A stretch of DNA of 64,000 nt from Novosphingobium sp. KCTC 2891 (GCF_025938155.1 NZ_JAPCZG010000003.1:372001-436000), one strand, 5' to 3'. Counted from the first letter of the stretch, positions 17,280 through 26,266 are shown. Made by a program: numbers and translations. Notes: generated by a model from the sequence alone, not told the origin.

Positions 17280-17765
17280 GTGCGCCCAACTCCCGCCCCC
17301 AAGCCGATCCGCAACGCCTTCTCGCTGGTCGAGATGATGGTCGTGCTGTTCGTGATGGGCGTGCTGGCCGCCGCCATCGTCATGGTGCTGCCGGGGGACG
17401 AGGCGCGGCTGCGCGGCGAGGCGGAGCGGCTGGCCGCGCGCACGCTCGCGGCGCGTGACGAGGCGATCGCGGCAGGTGCCCCGGTCTCTCTGGTGGTGAG
17501 CGGCGCGGGCTATTATTTCGAGGAACGCCGCGGTGGAACGTGGCAACCCGCGCACGGGCGGGGGCTGGGCCTGACCCCGTGGGACGAAGGCACCCGCGTC
17601 TCGCTGGGGCTGGCGGGCGGGCAGGACGGCGGCCGCACCCGCGTGGTGTTCGATCCGGTGGGCCTGGCCAGCAGCGACGTTTCGGTGCGGATGGCGCGCG
17701 GGGCGCAGGCCCGTGTCCTCACCATCGCACGCGACGGCCGGGTGAGGCTCGATGGCGGGCGATAA
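17280..17765 (+). CDS. gspH: Type II secretion minor pseudopilin GspH
   Basis: 161 residues with the type IV pilin-like N-terminus 'NAFSLVEMMVVLFVMGVLAA': short basic leader, cleavage site, Glu at +5, then one hydrophobic helix. The residue before the cut is Ala, not the usual Gly; prepilin peptidase tolerates this in some pilins but it may slow processing. The rest is a beta-rich GspH-type domain. Starts with GTG at 17280. First gene of gspHIJK, overlapping gspI by 14 bases. Minor pseudopilins form the tip complex of the secretion pseudopilus in the inner membrane and periplasm. Confidence 0.85.
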   Translation: MRPTPAPKPIRNAFSLVEMMVVLFVMGVLAAAIVMVLPGDEARLRGEAERLAARTLAARDEAIAAGAPVSLVVSGAGYYFEERRGGTWQPAHGRGLGLTPWDEGTRVSLGLAGGQDGGRTRVVFDPVGLASSDVSVRMARGAQARVLTIARDGRVRLDGGR

Positions 17766-18138
17766 GACCGGCCGCGCCGCGGGCTTCACCCTGCTCGAAC
17801 TGCTCGTCGCGCTGGCAGTCTTCGCCATCGCCACGCTCGCGCTGGTGCGGATGGAGGGGGCAAGCATCGGCCGCACCGCCGATCTCGACCAGCGCCTGCT
17901 GCGCGAAGTGACCGCGCAGAACATGGCGGCCGAGATCCTGACCGACCCCGCGCCGCCGCCGGTGGGGGAGGCGAGCGGCACGATCCGCAACGCCGGGCGG
18001 CTGTTCGGCTGGACCCGCCGCGTCGCGCCCGCGCCCGACCTTGGCGTGCTCATGATTCGCCTCTCGGTGCGCGAGATCACGCCGGGCCGCCGCAGCCAGG
18101 CGGTCACTTTCGATTTCACGCGGCTGCCCGGCGCATGA
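17752..18138 (+). CDS. gspI: Type II secretion minor pseudopilin GspI
   Basis: 128 residues. N-terminal processing motif 'AAGFTLLELLVALAVFAIATLAL', canonical with Gly at -1 and Glu at +5. Length and the small C-terminal beta domain ('TRRVAPAPDLGVLMIRLSV') fit GspI. GspI, GspJ and GspK assemble a ternary tip that starts pseudopilus growth. Overlaps gspH by 14 bases and gspJ by 4. Confidence 0.9.
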   Translation: MAGDKTGRAAGFTLLELLVALAVFAIATLALVRMEGASIGRTADLDQRLLREVTAQNMAAEILTDPAPPPVGEASGTIRNAGRLFGWTRRVAPAPDLGVLMIRLSVREITPGRRSQAVTFDFTRLPGA

Positions 18139-18746
18139 CCAGCGCCCGCGCGCCGCGCGCCAACGGCTTCACCCTGATCGAGATGCTCGTCGCGCTCGCC
18201 GTGTTCGCGCTGATCGCGGGGGGCGCGCTGATGCTGCTGCGCTTCAGCGTCGATGCCGAACTCGCGAGCCGCGCGAAGACCGAGCGCATCGCTGCGGCGC
18301 GGCGCTTCCTGTCCGTATGGACGGCGGACCTCGCGCAAGCCGCCCCGCGCCCCGCGCGCGACGAAAACGGCGCGGCCCATCCCGCGCTGGAGGCAGGGCA
18401 GGATGGGCAGGGCGCGCTGGTGCTGCGGCTGGTGCGCAGCGGCTGGACCAATGTGGACGGCGCGGCGCGGCCCAGCCTGCAGAAGGTGGAATGGCGCTGG
18501 GACGGCAAGGCGCTGCTGCGCGCCGGCTATCCCTTTCCTGATGGCGCCGCCCCCGATCCCGCTTCGGCCATGTTGCCGCTCTCTGCCCCGCCGCGCCTGC
18601 GCTTCCGCACCGGAGACGGGGTATGGCACGATCGCTGGGCAGCCCAGCGCGCGGCAGAACTGCCGGCGGCGATCGAACTGTTGCTGCCCCAGCCGGGCGG
18701 CGAGCCGATGCGCCTCGTGGCGCTGGTCGGGGTCAATTATCGGTGA
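18135..18746 (+). CDS. gspJ: Type II secretion minor pseudopilin GspJ
   Basis: 203 residues with the canonical cleavage and membrane segment 'NGFTLIEMLVALAVFALIAGG' in part, followed by a larger beta-rich domain as in GspJ (pattern 'VEWRWDGKALLRAGYPF'). It binds GspI and GspK in the pseudopilus tip. Start by ATGA overlap with gspI; its TGA shares a base with the gspK start (TGATG). Confidence 0.9.
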   Translation: MTSARAPRANGFTLIEMLVALAVFALIAGGALMLLRFSVDAELASRAKTERIAAARRFLSVWTADLAQAAPRPARDENGAAHPALEAGQDGQGALVLRLVRSGWTNVDGAARPSLQKVEWRWDGKALLRAGYPFPDGAAPDPASAMLPLSAPPRLRFRTGDGVWHDRWAAQRAAELPAAIELLLPQPGGEPMRLVALVGVNYR

Positions 18747-19753
18747 TGCCGCGCCTGCCTCTCGAACGCGGCCCCGGCGAACGCGGCGCGGCGCTGCTCT
18801 CCGTCCTCCTGCTTGTCGCGATGATGGCGGTGATCGCGGCGGTGATGCTGGAGCGGCTCAACCTCGCCACCCGGCTCGCCGTGAACGCGCAGGCCATGAC
18901 CCGCGCGCGGCTGGTGGCCACCAGCGCCGAGACGCTGGCGATGGCGCGGCTGAAGGCACTGGTCGATAGCAGCCCCGATCGCACGGTGGATCCTGCCGGC
19001 CTGCTGGGCCGCAGCTTCCCGCTGCCGTTGGCGGGCGCGGTCGTGGAGGCGCGGATCGACGATGCCGGCAACTGCTTCAACGTCAATTCGCTGGTCCAGC
19101 AGGACGTGGTGGACGGCGCGCTCACCCTGCGCCCCGCCGCGCTGGCACAGCTGCGCGCGCTGATGGCCATGCTGGGCGTGGAGGAGAACGAGGGCGCGCG
19201 GCTGAGCGATGCCATGGCCGACTGGATCGACAGCGATTCGCTGCCGCTCACCAACGGTGCCGAGGACGAGACCTACCGCGCGCTGCCCGTGCCCTACCGC
19301 ACCGCCGGGCAACTGGTGGTGGACCTGTCGGAACTGCGCGCGGTGCGGGGCATGACCCCGGTGCTCTACCAGCGGCTTCGCCCGTGGCTTTGCGCGCTGC
19401 CCGCGCCGGACCTCTCGCCGATCCAGGTCAACACGCTGCGGTTGGAGCAGGCGCCGCTGCTGTCGATGCTCTCGCCCGGCGCGATCACGCTCGCCCGTGC
19501 CCGCGCCGCGATTGCCGCGCGGCCGGCGGGGGGCTGGGCAAGCGCGGCCGGGGCGGTGCGTGCGCTGGGCGGCGATACCGGCGGCATCGGCACCATTCCT
19601 CCGGAACAGCTCAAGGTGCGCAGCCGCTGGTTCCTGCTGACCCAGACGGTGCGTGTGGATCCGGTGGAACTGGAGGAGCAGGCGCTGATCGACGTGGGCG
19701 TGTCGCCGCCGCGAATCGCCTTCCGCAGCTGGGGCGATGTGGACAGCCGGTGA
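18746..19753 (+). CDS. gspK: Type II secretion minor pseudopilin GspK
   Basis: 335 residues, the large helical minor pseudopilin. N-terminus 'ERGAALLSVLLLVAMMAVIA' matches GspK, which often lacks Phe at +1. The insert domain has the GspK signatures 'DDAGNCFNVNSL' and 'DSDSLPLTNGAEDETY', which include calcium-type acidic residues. It caps the pseudopilus and limits its length. Last of the cluster: gspL and gspM, which usually follow, are absent and a tRNA comes next, so the rest of the system must be elsewhere. Confidence 0.92.
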   Translation: MPRLPLERGPGERGAALLSVLLLVAMMAVIAAVMLERLNLATRLAVNAQAMTRARLVATSAETLAMARLKALVDSSPDRTVDPAGLLGRSFPLPLAGAVVEARIDDAGNCFNVNSLVQQDVVDGALTLRPAALAQLRALMAMLGVEENEGARLSDAMADWIDSDSLPLTNGAEDETYRALPVPYRTAGQLVVDLSELRAVRGMTPVLYQRLRPWLCALPAPDLSPIQVNTLRLEQAPLLSMLSPGAITLARARAAIAARPAGGWASAAGAVRALGGDTGGIGTIPPEQLKVRSRWFLLTQTVRVDPVELEEQALIDVGVSPPRIAFRSWGDVDSR

Positions 19754-19865
19754 GGCGCGCGTTTCGCTGTCGGGTAATTTTGTTGCGTAGGTGCCGGTGC
19801 ATGAAAGTTTTCGCTTTTCATTTCGCCACCTTTCTGCAACAGGGCTCGCCCGCGCCGATCGTTGC

Positions 19866-19871
19866 TTGACG
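19866..19871 (+). promoter_or_regulatory. Possible -35 box of tRNA-His
   Basis: TTGACG preceded by TTGC, about 55 bases before the tRNA. A matching -10 box about 17 bases later is poor, so this is tentative. Confidence 0.3.
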
Positions 19872-19925
19872 ATCTTGTGCGGGACATGGTCTGCGCCGCT
19901 CCAGCAGCGCGCGAACAGGCCTGTG

Positions 19926-20002
19926 GCGATCGTAGCTCAGTTGGTTAGAGCGCCGGTTTGTGGTACCGGAGGTCGTGGGTTCGAACCCCATCGGTCGCCC
20001 CA
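19926..20002 (+). tRNA. tRNA-His (GTG)
   Basis: Full cloverleaf: acceptor GCGATCG pairs with CGGTCGC (one G-U), anticodon stem CCGGT/ACCGG with loop TTGTGGT (anticodon GTG), T-loop TTCGAAC, discriminator C and encoded CCA at 20000-20002. G at 19925 can serve as the His-specific G-1 opposite C73. A T-rich run follows at 20003. Confidence 0.97.
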
Positions 20003-20051
20003 TTTTTTCTTTTCGCGCCAGGATTCAACCCATTTACGGGGGCGCATTGCC

Positions 20052-21113
20052 ATGCCGGCATTCTGGACCGAGGCGGACTTCGACGATCATGAACGCGTGG
20101 AGCTGGTGCGTGACCGCGCATCGGGGCTGACCGCGATCATCGCGCTTCATTCGACTCACCTTGGCCCGGCGGCCGGGGGAACCCGCTTCTGGCACTATCC
20201 CGATCCTGCGGTGGCGATGCGCGACGCGCTGCGCCTGTCGCGCGGGATGAGCTACAAGAACGCGATGGCCGGCCTGCCGATGGGCGGGGGCAAGGCGGTG
20301 ATTCTCGCCGATGCCGCGCGCACCAAGACGCCGGAGATGATCGCCGCGTTCGGCGATGCGGTCGAAGCGCTCGGTGGGCGCTATGTCACGGCCGAGGACG
20401 TCGGCATTTCCGAAGCCGACATGGTGGCGGTCTCGCGCCGCACCGCGCACGTATCGGGCCTGCCCAGCGCCGATGGCGCGGCGGGCGGCGATCCCGGCCC
20501 GTTCACCGCGAAGGGCATCTACCTGGGCATCAAGGCGGCGGTGGCGCACAAGCTGGGGCGCGATGACATGGCCGGCGTCCATGTCGCGGTGCAGGGCACC
20601 GGCAGCGTCGGCGGCGGCGTGGCGCGGCTGCTGGCGAAGGACGGTGCGCGGCTGACGCTGGCAGACGTCCATCACGACCGGGCGGCGGCGCTGGCGGCGG
20701 AGCTGGGCGCGGCGCAGGTGCCGGCGGAAGAGATCATGGGCGTGGCCTGCGACGTGTTCAGCCCCAATGCGCTGGGCGCCATCCTCGATGACGAAGGCAT
20801 CGCGCGGATCGACGCGCCGATCGTGGCGGGCGGGGCGAACAACCAGCTGGCGCGGCCCGAACATGGCGCGATGCTGGCGGCGCGCGGGATCCTTTACGCG
20901 CCCGACTATGTCATCAACGCCGGCGGGATCATCAGCGTGGCGGTCGAACACCTCGCACGCGGGCAGGGCAGGCACGGGGACCTCGACGATGTGCGCCGGC
21001 GGATCGCCCAGATTCCCGAGCGGCTGGACACGATCTGGCGCGAAAGCGATGCCAGCGGCACGCCGCCCGACGTGGTGGCCGACCGCATGGCGCAATCTTT
21101 GATCGGACGCTGA
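20052..21113 (+). CDS. Leu/Phe/Val-type amino acid dehydrogenase
   Basis: 353 residues of the Glu/Leu/Phe/Val dehydrogenase family, which reversibly deaminates an amino acid to a 2-oxo acid with NAD. The N-terminal domain has the substrate loop 'MSYKNAMAGLPMGGGKAVI' with catalytic-type Lys81, and the C-terminal Rossmann fold has 'GTGSVGGGVARLL'. Length fits the octameric leucine/valine subgroup rather than glutamate dehydrogenases. Exact substrate cannot be told from sequence alone. It follows tRNA-His and precedes ccmC by 151 bases, probably a separate unit. Confidence 0.88.
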   Translation: MPAFWTEADFDDHERVELVRDRASGLTAIIALHSTHLGPAAGGTRFWHYPDPAVAMRDALRLSRGMSYKNAMAGLPMGGGKAVILADAARTKTPEMIAAFGDAVEALGGRYVTAEDVGISEADMVAVSRRTAHVSGLPSADGAAGGDPGPFTAKGIYLGIKAAVAHKLGRDDMAGVHVAVQGTGSVGGGVARLLAKDGARLTLADVHHDRAAALAAELGAAQVPAEEIMGVACDVFSPNALGAILDDEGIARIDAPIVAGGANNQLARPEHGAMLAARGILYAPDYVINAGGIISVAVEHLARGQGRHGDLDDVRRRIAQIPERLDTIWRESDASGTPPDVVADRMAQSLIGR

Positions 21114-21264
21114 CCGGGCGCAGATCGGGCGATAGGCCCGCGCCGGGAACGCCGCGCTAAGCCCTTGCTCCGCATGGACTGCGGTGGCAGAGCGGGCGCG
21201 AACCGGCGTCGGGGGTCGCCGGGCACGGATTCGACGCGTCCCCCAAGGCCAGAACTGCCCGTCC

Positions 21265-21993
21265 ATGCACGGTTTCGCCAATCCCGCCCGCTTCCTGCGC
21301 CTTGCGCGCTGGCTCATGCCGCTGATGCTGATCCCCGGCCTCGTGCTGGCGATGGGTGCGCTTGCCTGGGGCCTGCTGATGGTCCCGCCCGATCGCCTGA
21401 TGGGCGATACGGTGCGCATCCTGTTCATCCATGTGCCCGCCGCATGGCTGGGCATGGCCGGGTGGTCGACCATCGCGATTTCCAGCGTGATCGAACTGGT
21501 GTGGCGCCATCCGCTGGCCGGCATCGCCGCGCGCGCCGCCGCGGTGCCGGGCGCTGCCTTCACCGCGATCTGCCTTGCCACCGGCTCGATCTGGGCACGG
21601 CCCACCTGGGGCACCTGGTGGGTGTGGGATGGCCGGTTGACCAGCTTCCTCGTCTTGCTGTTTCTCTATCTGGGCTACATCGCGCTCGCCAGCCCGGCGC
21701 AGCGTGATGCCGCATCGGGCGGCGGGGCCAGCCGCGTGACCGCGATCTTCGGCCTTGTCGGCGCGGTCAACATCCCGATCATCAACCGTTCGGTGGTGTG
21801 GTGGAACAGCCTGCACCAGCCGCCCTCGATCACGATGGGCAAGTCGGCGATCGATACGGCGTTTCTCTATCCGCTGCTGATCGGCGCGCTGGGCTTCACG
21901 CTGATTTTCGGCGGGGTGGTGCTGGCGCGGATGCGCACGCTGCTCGCCCATATCCAGGCCGAGGCGCGCCTGCGCCGCAAGGCGATGGCCTGA
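21265..21993 (+). CDS. ccmC: Cytochrome c maturation heme transporter CcmC
   Basis: 242 residues with about six membrane helices and the tryptophan-rich heme motif 'TWGTWWVWDGRLTS', plus conserved His residues in 'ILFIHVPAAW' and 'WWNSLHQP'. CcmC presents heme to CcmE on the periplasmic face in System I. I took ATG 21265, where family similarity begins; an upstream in-frame start at 21184 would add a non-hydrophobic extension. First gene of ccmCDEFGH; ccmA and ccmB are not present next to it. Confidence 0.95.
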   Translation: MHGFANPARFLRLARWLMPLMLIPGLVLAMGALAWGLLMVPPDRLMGDTVRILFIHVPAAWLGMAGWSTIAISSVIELVWRHPLAGIAARAAAVPGAAFTAICLATGSIWARPTWGTWWVWDGRLTSFLVLLFLYLGYIALASPAQRDAASGGGASRVTAIFGLVGAVNIPIINRSVVWWNSLHQPPSITMGKSAIDTAFLYPLLIGALGFTLIFGGVVLARMRTLLAHIQAEARLRRKAMA

Positions 21994-22006
21994 GGATCGC
22001 CGCACG

Positions 22007-22150
22007 ATGCACGAAGGATTGAATCAGTGGGATTACGTCGTCGCCGCGCTGGCGATCGGCGTCGCCGGCACGCTGCTGCTGGTCGGCTGGACGCTCGCCG
22101 CCATGGTGCGCGCGGAACGCCGCCGGGACAAGGTGCGCGGCGGCAAGTGA
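22007..22150 (+). CDS. ccmD: Heme exporter protein CcmD
   Basis: A 47-residue frame between ccmC and ccmE: one membrane helix ('YVVAALAIGVAGTLLLVGW' region) followed by an Arg/Lys-rich cytoplasmic end 'RAERRRDKVRGGK'. Size, position and topology are those of CcmD, which helps release holo-CcmE from CcmABC. Confidence 0.9.
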   Translation: MHEGLNQWDYVVAALAIGVAGTLLLVGWTLAAMVRAERRRDKVRGGK

Positions 22151-22163
22151 GGATGGACGGGGA

Positions 22164-22616
22164 ATGAGCGCAATCAAGGCCAAGCACCAGCGGCTCGTGC
22201 TGCTGGTCATCGCGCTGCTGGCGCTGATCGGCGCGGGGCTGCTCGCGGCCTATGCGCTGAAGAACCAGGCCGCCTATTTCTATGTGCCGAACGATCTCGT
22301 CGCCAACCCGCCCGAGCAGGGCCGCGCCATCCGCCTTGGCGGCATGGTCGAAAAGGGTTCGATCAAGAAGGCGGCGGACGGCGTTACCGTCCATTTCATC
22401 GTCGGCGATGGCAAGGCGCGCATTCCTGTGCGCTTCACCGGGATCACGCCGGACCTCTTCGTCGAAGGCTCTGGCGTGGTCGCCGAAGGCCGCATGGAAG
22501 GGCAGACTTTCGTGGCCGACAACCTGCTCGCCAAGCATGACGAAAAATACGTCCCGCGCGAGATGAAGGACATGACCGCCGCGCAGGCCAAGCAGGTGGT
22601 GGCTGAAACCAAATGA
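22164..22616 (+). CDS. ccmE: Cytochrome c maturation heme chaperone CcmE
   Basis: 150 residues: an N-terminal anchor helix (about 11-31) and a periplasmic OB-fold. The heme-binding HxxxY motif is present as His125-DEK-Tyr129 in 'LLAKHDEKYVPRE'. CcmE binds heme covalently through this His and carries it to CcmF. Its stop overlaps the ccmF start (ATGA). Confidence 0.96.
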   Translation: MSAIKAKHQRLVLLVIALLALIGAGLLAAYALKNQAAYFYVPNDLVANPPEQGRAIRLGGMVEKGSIKKAADGVTVHFIVGDGKARIPVRFTGITPDLFVEGSGVVAEGRMEGQTFVADNLLAKHDEKYVPREMKDMTAAQAKQVVAETK

Positions 22617-24577
22617 TCGCTGAACTGGGTCTTGCCGTCCTGTGGATGGCCGCCGCGCTCGCCGTGCTGCAACTCGTCGCGGGCGTTCTCGCCCTGCGGC
22701 CAGAGGGTCGGCAACTTGCCGGGCTGGTCCGTCCGGTGGCGGTCGTGCAGGGCGCGCTGGTCGCCGTCGCCTTTGCCGCGCTGGTCTCGCTGTTCCTGAC
22801 CACCGACCTGTCGGTCAAGCTGGTGGCTGAAAACAGCCACTCGATGAAGCCGTTCATCTTCAAGCTGGCGGGCACCTGGGGCAACCACGAAGGCTCGATG
22901 CTGCTGTGGGTGACGATCATGGGCGTGGCCGGCGGCTTCGTTGCGCTCATCGAAAAGCGGCTGCCGGAAAACACGCTGATCGCTACGCTGGCCGGGCAGG
23001 CGTTTGTTTCGCTGGGATTCTATGCTTTTCTGCTGCTGTCCTCGAACCCGTTCGAGCGTCTGGCCGAGCCCGCGCCCGAAGGCGCTGGCCTGAACCCGCT
23101 GCTGCAGGACATCGGCCTCGCCTTCCATCCGCCCACGCTTTACGTCGGCTATGTCGGCCTTTCGATCGCGTTCAGCTTCGCCATCGGCGCGCTTGTCACG
23201 CGCGATGTCGGTCCGGCCTTTGCCCGTGCGATGCGTCCGTGGGTGCTGGGCGCGTGGATCTTCCTCACGCTGGGCATCACCGCCGGTTCCTACTGGGCCT
23301 ATTACACGTTGGGCTGGGGCGGCTGGTGGTTCTGGGACCCGGTCGAGAACGCTTCGCTGATGCCGTGGCTCGCCGCCACCGCGCTGCTCCATTCGTGCTC
23401 GGTGCTGGCCAGCCGCAACGCGCTGAAGGCGTGGACGGTCATGCTGGGCGTGATCGCGTTCTCGATGTCGATGGTCGGCACGTTCCTCGTGCGCTCGGGC
23501 ATCCTCACTTCGGTCCACGCTTTCGCGGTCGATCCCGAGCGCGGCTCGTTCATCCTCGCGCTGCTGGCGGTCTACATCGGCGGCGCGCTCACGCTGTTCG
23601 GCCTGCGCGCCTCGACCGTGACCGAAGGCGCGCGCTTCAGCTTCGTCAGCCGCGAAGCCGCGCTGGTGCTCAACAACGTGATGCTTTGCGGCATTCTTGG
23701 CATCGTGCTGATCGGCACGCTCTATCCGCTTCTGACCGAGGCGATGGGCGTGAAGGTCTCGGTCGGCCCGCCCTATTTCAACCCGGTGTCGGCGGTCTTC
23801 GCCATTCCGATGATGCTGGTCATGGGCGTCGGCCCGCTGCTGCGCTGGCGGCAGGACAGCCTTGAGGGCAAGGGCGCCGCGCGGATCACGCTGCCGGTCG
23901 GCATCTGCGCGCTGCTTTCGGCGGCGGTGCTGCTGGGTGTCGTGTTGTTCGCGCACCACATCAAGCTGCTGCCCGCGCTGGGCCTCGCCGTGGCGGCGGG
24001 CCTTGCTCCGGCCAGCTTCCTGCCCTTGCGCGGACGCAACCTGCGCCGCACGCCGCTGCCCACCTGGGGCATGGTCATCGGCCACTTCGGCATTGCCGTC
24101 GCGCTGTTCGGCATGGCCAGTGAAAGCGCTTTCTCCACCGAGAAGCTGGCAGCGATGCGCCCCGGCGACGTGCAGCAGGTCGGCCCGTGGACGGTGAAGC
24201 TCGACGGCATTGGCCCCGTCGCCGGCCCCAACTGGACCGCGCTGGAGGCGACCGTTGCCGCCGGTTATGAGAGTGCCGCGCCGGTCATGCTCCATCCGCA
24301 GGCGCGCACGTTCTCCAACCCGCCGGGCAACCGCACCGAATCCGCGCTGAAAACGCGCTGGAACGGCCAGCTCTACGCCGTGCTGGGCGAAGAGGGCGAC
24401 GACGGGCGCTGGCAGATGCGTTTCTGGTGGAAGCCGTTCGTGCCGATGATCTGGTACGGCGGCGCGTTGATCGCGCTGGGCGGGCTGCTCGCGCTGCTGG
24501 GGCGCGTCGCGGCCGACATCCGCCGGCTCGTCGCCACCGACAAGATCGCCTACCGCAGGATGAAGCAGGGCCGATGA
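22613..24577 (+). CDS. ccmF: Cytochrome c heme lyase subunit CcmF
   Basis: 654 residues, the usual length, with many membrane helices and the family signature 'GWGGWWFWDPVENASLMPWL' for heme handling. Together with CcmH and CcmI it forms the lyase that attaches heme to apocytochrome c in the periplasm. Coupled by ATGA overlaps to ccmE and ccmG. Confidence 0.97.
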   Translation: MIAELGLAVLWMAAALAVLQLVAGVLALRPEGRQLAGLVRPVAVVQGALVAVAFAALVSLFLTTDLSVKLVAENSHSMKPFIFKLAGTWGNHEGSMLLWVTIMGVAGGFVALIEKRLPENTLIATLAGQAFVSLGFYAFLLLSSNPFERLAEPAPEGAGLNPLLQDIGLAFHPPTLYVGYVGLSIAFSFAIGALVTRDVGPAFARAMRPWVLGAWIFLTLGITAGSYWAYYTLGWGGWWFWDPVENASLMPWLAATALLHSCSVLASRNALKAWTVMLGVIAFSMSMVGTFLVRSGILTSVHAFAVDPERGSFILALLAVYIGGALTLFGLRASTVTEGARFSFVSREAALVLNNVMLCGILGIVLIGTLYPLLTEAMGVKVSVGPPYFNPVSAVFAIPMMLVMGVGPLLRWRQDSLEGKGAARITLPVGICALLSAAVLLGVVLFAHHIKLLPALGLAVAAGLAPASFLPLRGRNLRRTPLPTWGMVIGHFGIAVALFGMASESAFSTEKLAAMRPGDVQQVGPWTVKLDGIGPVAGPNWTALEATVAAGYESAAPVMLHPQARTFSNPPGNRTESALKTRWNGQLYAVLGEEGDDGRWQMRFWWKPFVPMIWYGGALIALGGLLALLGRVAADIRRLVATDKIAYRRMKQGR

Positions 24578-25125
24578 GCGCCGAAGCGAAAAAGAAGCCG
24601 GGCCTCGCCATCTGGCTGCCGCTGATCCTGTTCGCAGGGTTCTTCGCGCTGGTGATCTGGGGCCTTGTCCGCCCCGCCGACCGCGAAGTGGCGAGCGCTT
24701 TCATCGGCAAGCCGCTGCCCGCGTTCGATCTGCCGCCCGCCAGCGACGACCGGCCCGGCCTGTCCACCATGGTGTTCAAGGCGGGCAAGCCGCGCCTGCT
24801 CAATGTGTTCGCCAGCTGGTGCGTGCCCTGCGCAGTCGAATCGCCGCAACTCGCCTTCCTCGCATCGAAAGGCGTGGAGATCGACGGCGTCGCCATCCGC
24901 GACCGCAAGCCCGATGTGGCGCGCTTCCTGGCGCAGAACGGCAATCCCTTCGCGCGCATCGGCAAGGACGATCTTTCGCAGGTGCAACTGGCGATCGGTT
25001 CATCCGGCGTGCCCGAGACCTTCGTGGTCGATGGCAAGGGTGTGATCCGCTATCAGCACATCGGCGACATCCGCGCCGAGGACGTGCCGATGATCCTGCG
25101 CAAGCTTGAGGAGGCGGGCCAGTGA
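24574..25125 (+). CDS. ccmG: Thiol:disulfide interchange protein CcmG/DsbE
   Basis: 183 residues: an N-terminal membrane anchor (about 11-33), then a thioredoxin fold with the active site W-C83-V-P-C86 and the cis-Pro region 'SSGVPETFVVDG'. It keeps the CXXCH cysteines of apocytochrome c reduced for heme attachment. ATGA overlap with ccmF, GTGA with ccmH. Confidence 0.96.
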   Translation: MSAEAKKKPGLAIWLPLILFAGFFALVIWGLVRPADREVASAFIGKPLPAFDLPPASDDRPGLSTMVFKAGKPRLLNVFASWCVPCAVESPQLAFLASKGVEIDGVAIRDRKPDVARFLAQNGNPFARIGKDDLSQVQLAIGSSGVPETFVVDGKGVIRYQHIGDIRAEDVPMILRKLEEAGQ

Positions 25126-25565
25126 ATCGCCTTCTGCCCATGAAGCGCCTTCTGATCGCCCTGTTTGCGCTGCTCCTCGCCCCGGTCCTGGCCTCGCAGC
25201 TTTCCGCGCAGGACATGTTGCCGCCCGCGCCCTATGCCTACAAGCAGCTGTCCGATCCGGAACAGGAAGCCAAGGCGCAGGCGCTGATGGAAACGCTGCG
25301 CTGTCTCAAGTGCCAGAGCCAGTCGATCGCGGATTCGGACGCGCCGATGGCCGGCGATATGCGCCACCAGGTCCGCACCCGCATTGCCGCGGGCGAAGAT
25401 CCCGAGGCGATCCGCCAGTGGCTGATCGAACGTTATGGCGACTATGTCAGCTACACGCCGCAAGTGAAGCCGATCACCTGGCCGCTGTTCGCGGCACCGG
25501 CGGTGATCCTGCTGCTCGCGGCGCTGCTGCTGCGCAATCGCTTCCGCAAGGGGGGCAAGCAATGA
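25122..25565 (+). CDS. ccmH: Cytochrome c maturation protein CcmH
   Basis: 147 residues with a cleavable or anchoring N-terminal segment, the redox motif 'LRCLKCQSQSIADSDAPMA' (C61, C64) and a C-terminal membrane helix, ending in 'RNRFRKGGKQ'. It passes electrons to apocytochrome c. The GTG at 25122 is preferred to ATG 25140 because GAGGAGG lies eight bases upstream and it gives the GTGA overlap seen across the operon. Confidence 0.94.
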   Translation: MNRLLPMKRLLIALFALLLAPVLASQLSAQDMLPPAPYAYKQLSDPEQEAKAQALMETLRCLKCQSQSIADSDAPMAGDMRHQVRTRIAAGEDPEAIRQWLIERYGDYVSYTPQVKPITWPLFAAPAVILLLAALLLRNRFRKGGKQ

Positions 25566-26260
25566 CCTGGGTTCTGATCCTGCTGATCGCGCTCGCCGCG
25601 TTCGGCGTGCTTGCCTTCGTGCTCAAGATGCCGCGCGCGGGCTGGGAAATCACCGGGGCGGCGCTGCTGTTCGGGATTGCGGGCTACGCGCTGCAAGGGC
25701 ATCCCGGCTATGCTGGCGCCCCCAAGCAGGCCGTGGAAAACGAGAAGGCTGCCGATGCCGCGCTGCTCAAGCAGCGGCAGGAAATGGGCGAAAGCTTCGG
25801 CAAGGGCGCTTCGTGGCTGACGCTGGCGGACGGCCTTTCCCGGCAGGGCCAGTTCGGGGCTGCGGCCGACGTGCTCAAGACGGCGGTGGAAAAGAATCCC
25901 GACGATGCCGACCTGTGGGTCGCTTTCGGCAATGCGCTGGTCGGGCATAGCGACGGGCTGATCACCCCGGCCGCGCAGTTCGCCTTCCAGAAGGCGGCGA
26001 CGATCGCGCCCGAGCATCCCGGCCCGCCGTTTTTCATGGGCCTCGCACTCGCGCAGTCCGGGCGGCTGGCCGATGCGCGCGCGATCTGGGCGGAACTGCT
26101 GAAGCGTTCGCCCGCCGATGCGCCTTATCGCGCCGATCTTGAAAGCCGCCTCGCGCGGATCGATTCGATGCTCGCTGCCGCCGGACAGGCCGCGCCCGAT
26201 GCGGCACCCGCGCCCGCCGCCGATGCGGCGCCGGCCGCCCCCGCGGGCAAGGCGCCGTAA
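25562..26260 (+). CDS. TPR protein, CcmI-like c-type cytochrome biogenesis factor
   Basis: 232 residues: two close membrane helices at about 3-22 and 28-46, then TPR helices ('LWVAFGNALVGHSDG', 'PPFFMGLALAQSGRLADARAIW') and a low-complexity Ala/Pro tail. CcmI holds apocytochrome c for the lyase; this one is short compared with the roughly 400-residue classical CcmI. Last gene of the ccm operon. A perfect EcfG-type promoter begins seven bases after its stop and points to kup. Confidence 0.85.
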   Translation: MTWVLILLIALAAFGVLAFVLKMPRAGWEITGAALLFGIAGYALQGHPGYAGAPKQAVENEKAADAALLKQRQEMGESFGKGASWLTLADGLSRQGQFGAAADVLKTAVEKNPDDADLWVAFGNALVGHSDGLITPAAQFAFQKAATIAPEHPGPPFFMGLALAQSGRLADARAIWAELLKRSPADAPYRADLESRLARIDSMLAAAGQAAPDAAPAPAADAAPAAPAGKAP

Positions 26261-26266
26261 CGTCGC

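Noticed and set aside
19926..20002. tRNA-His as an integration site of a mobile element
   Set aside because: No integrase and no repeated 3' end of the tRNA were seen in the window.
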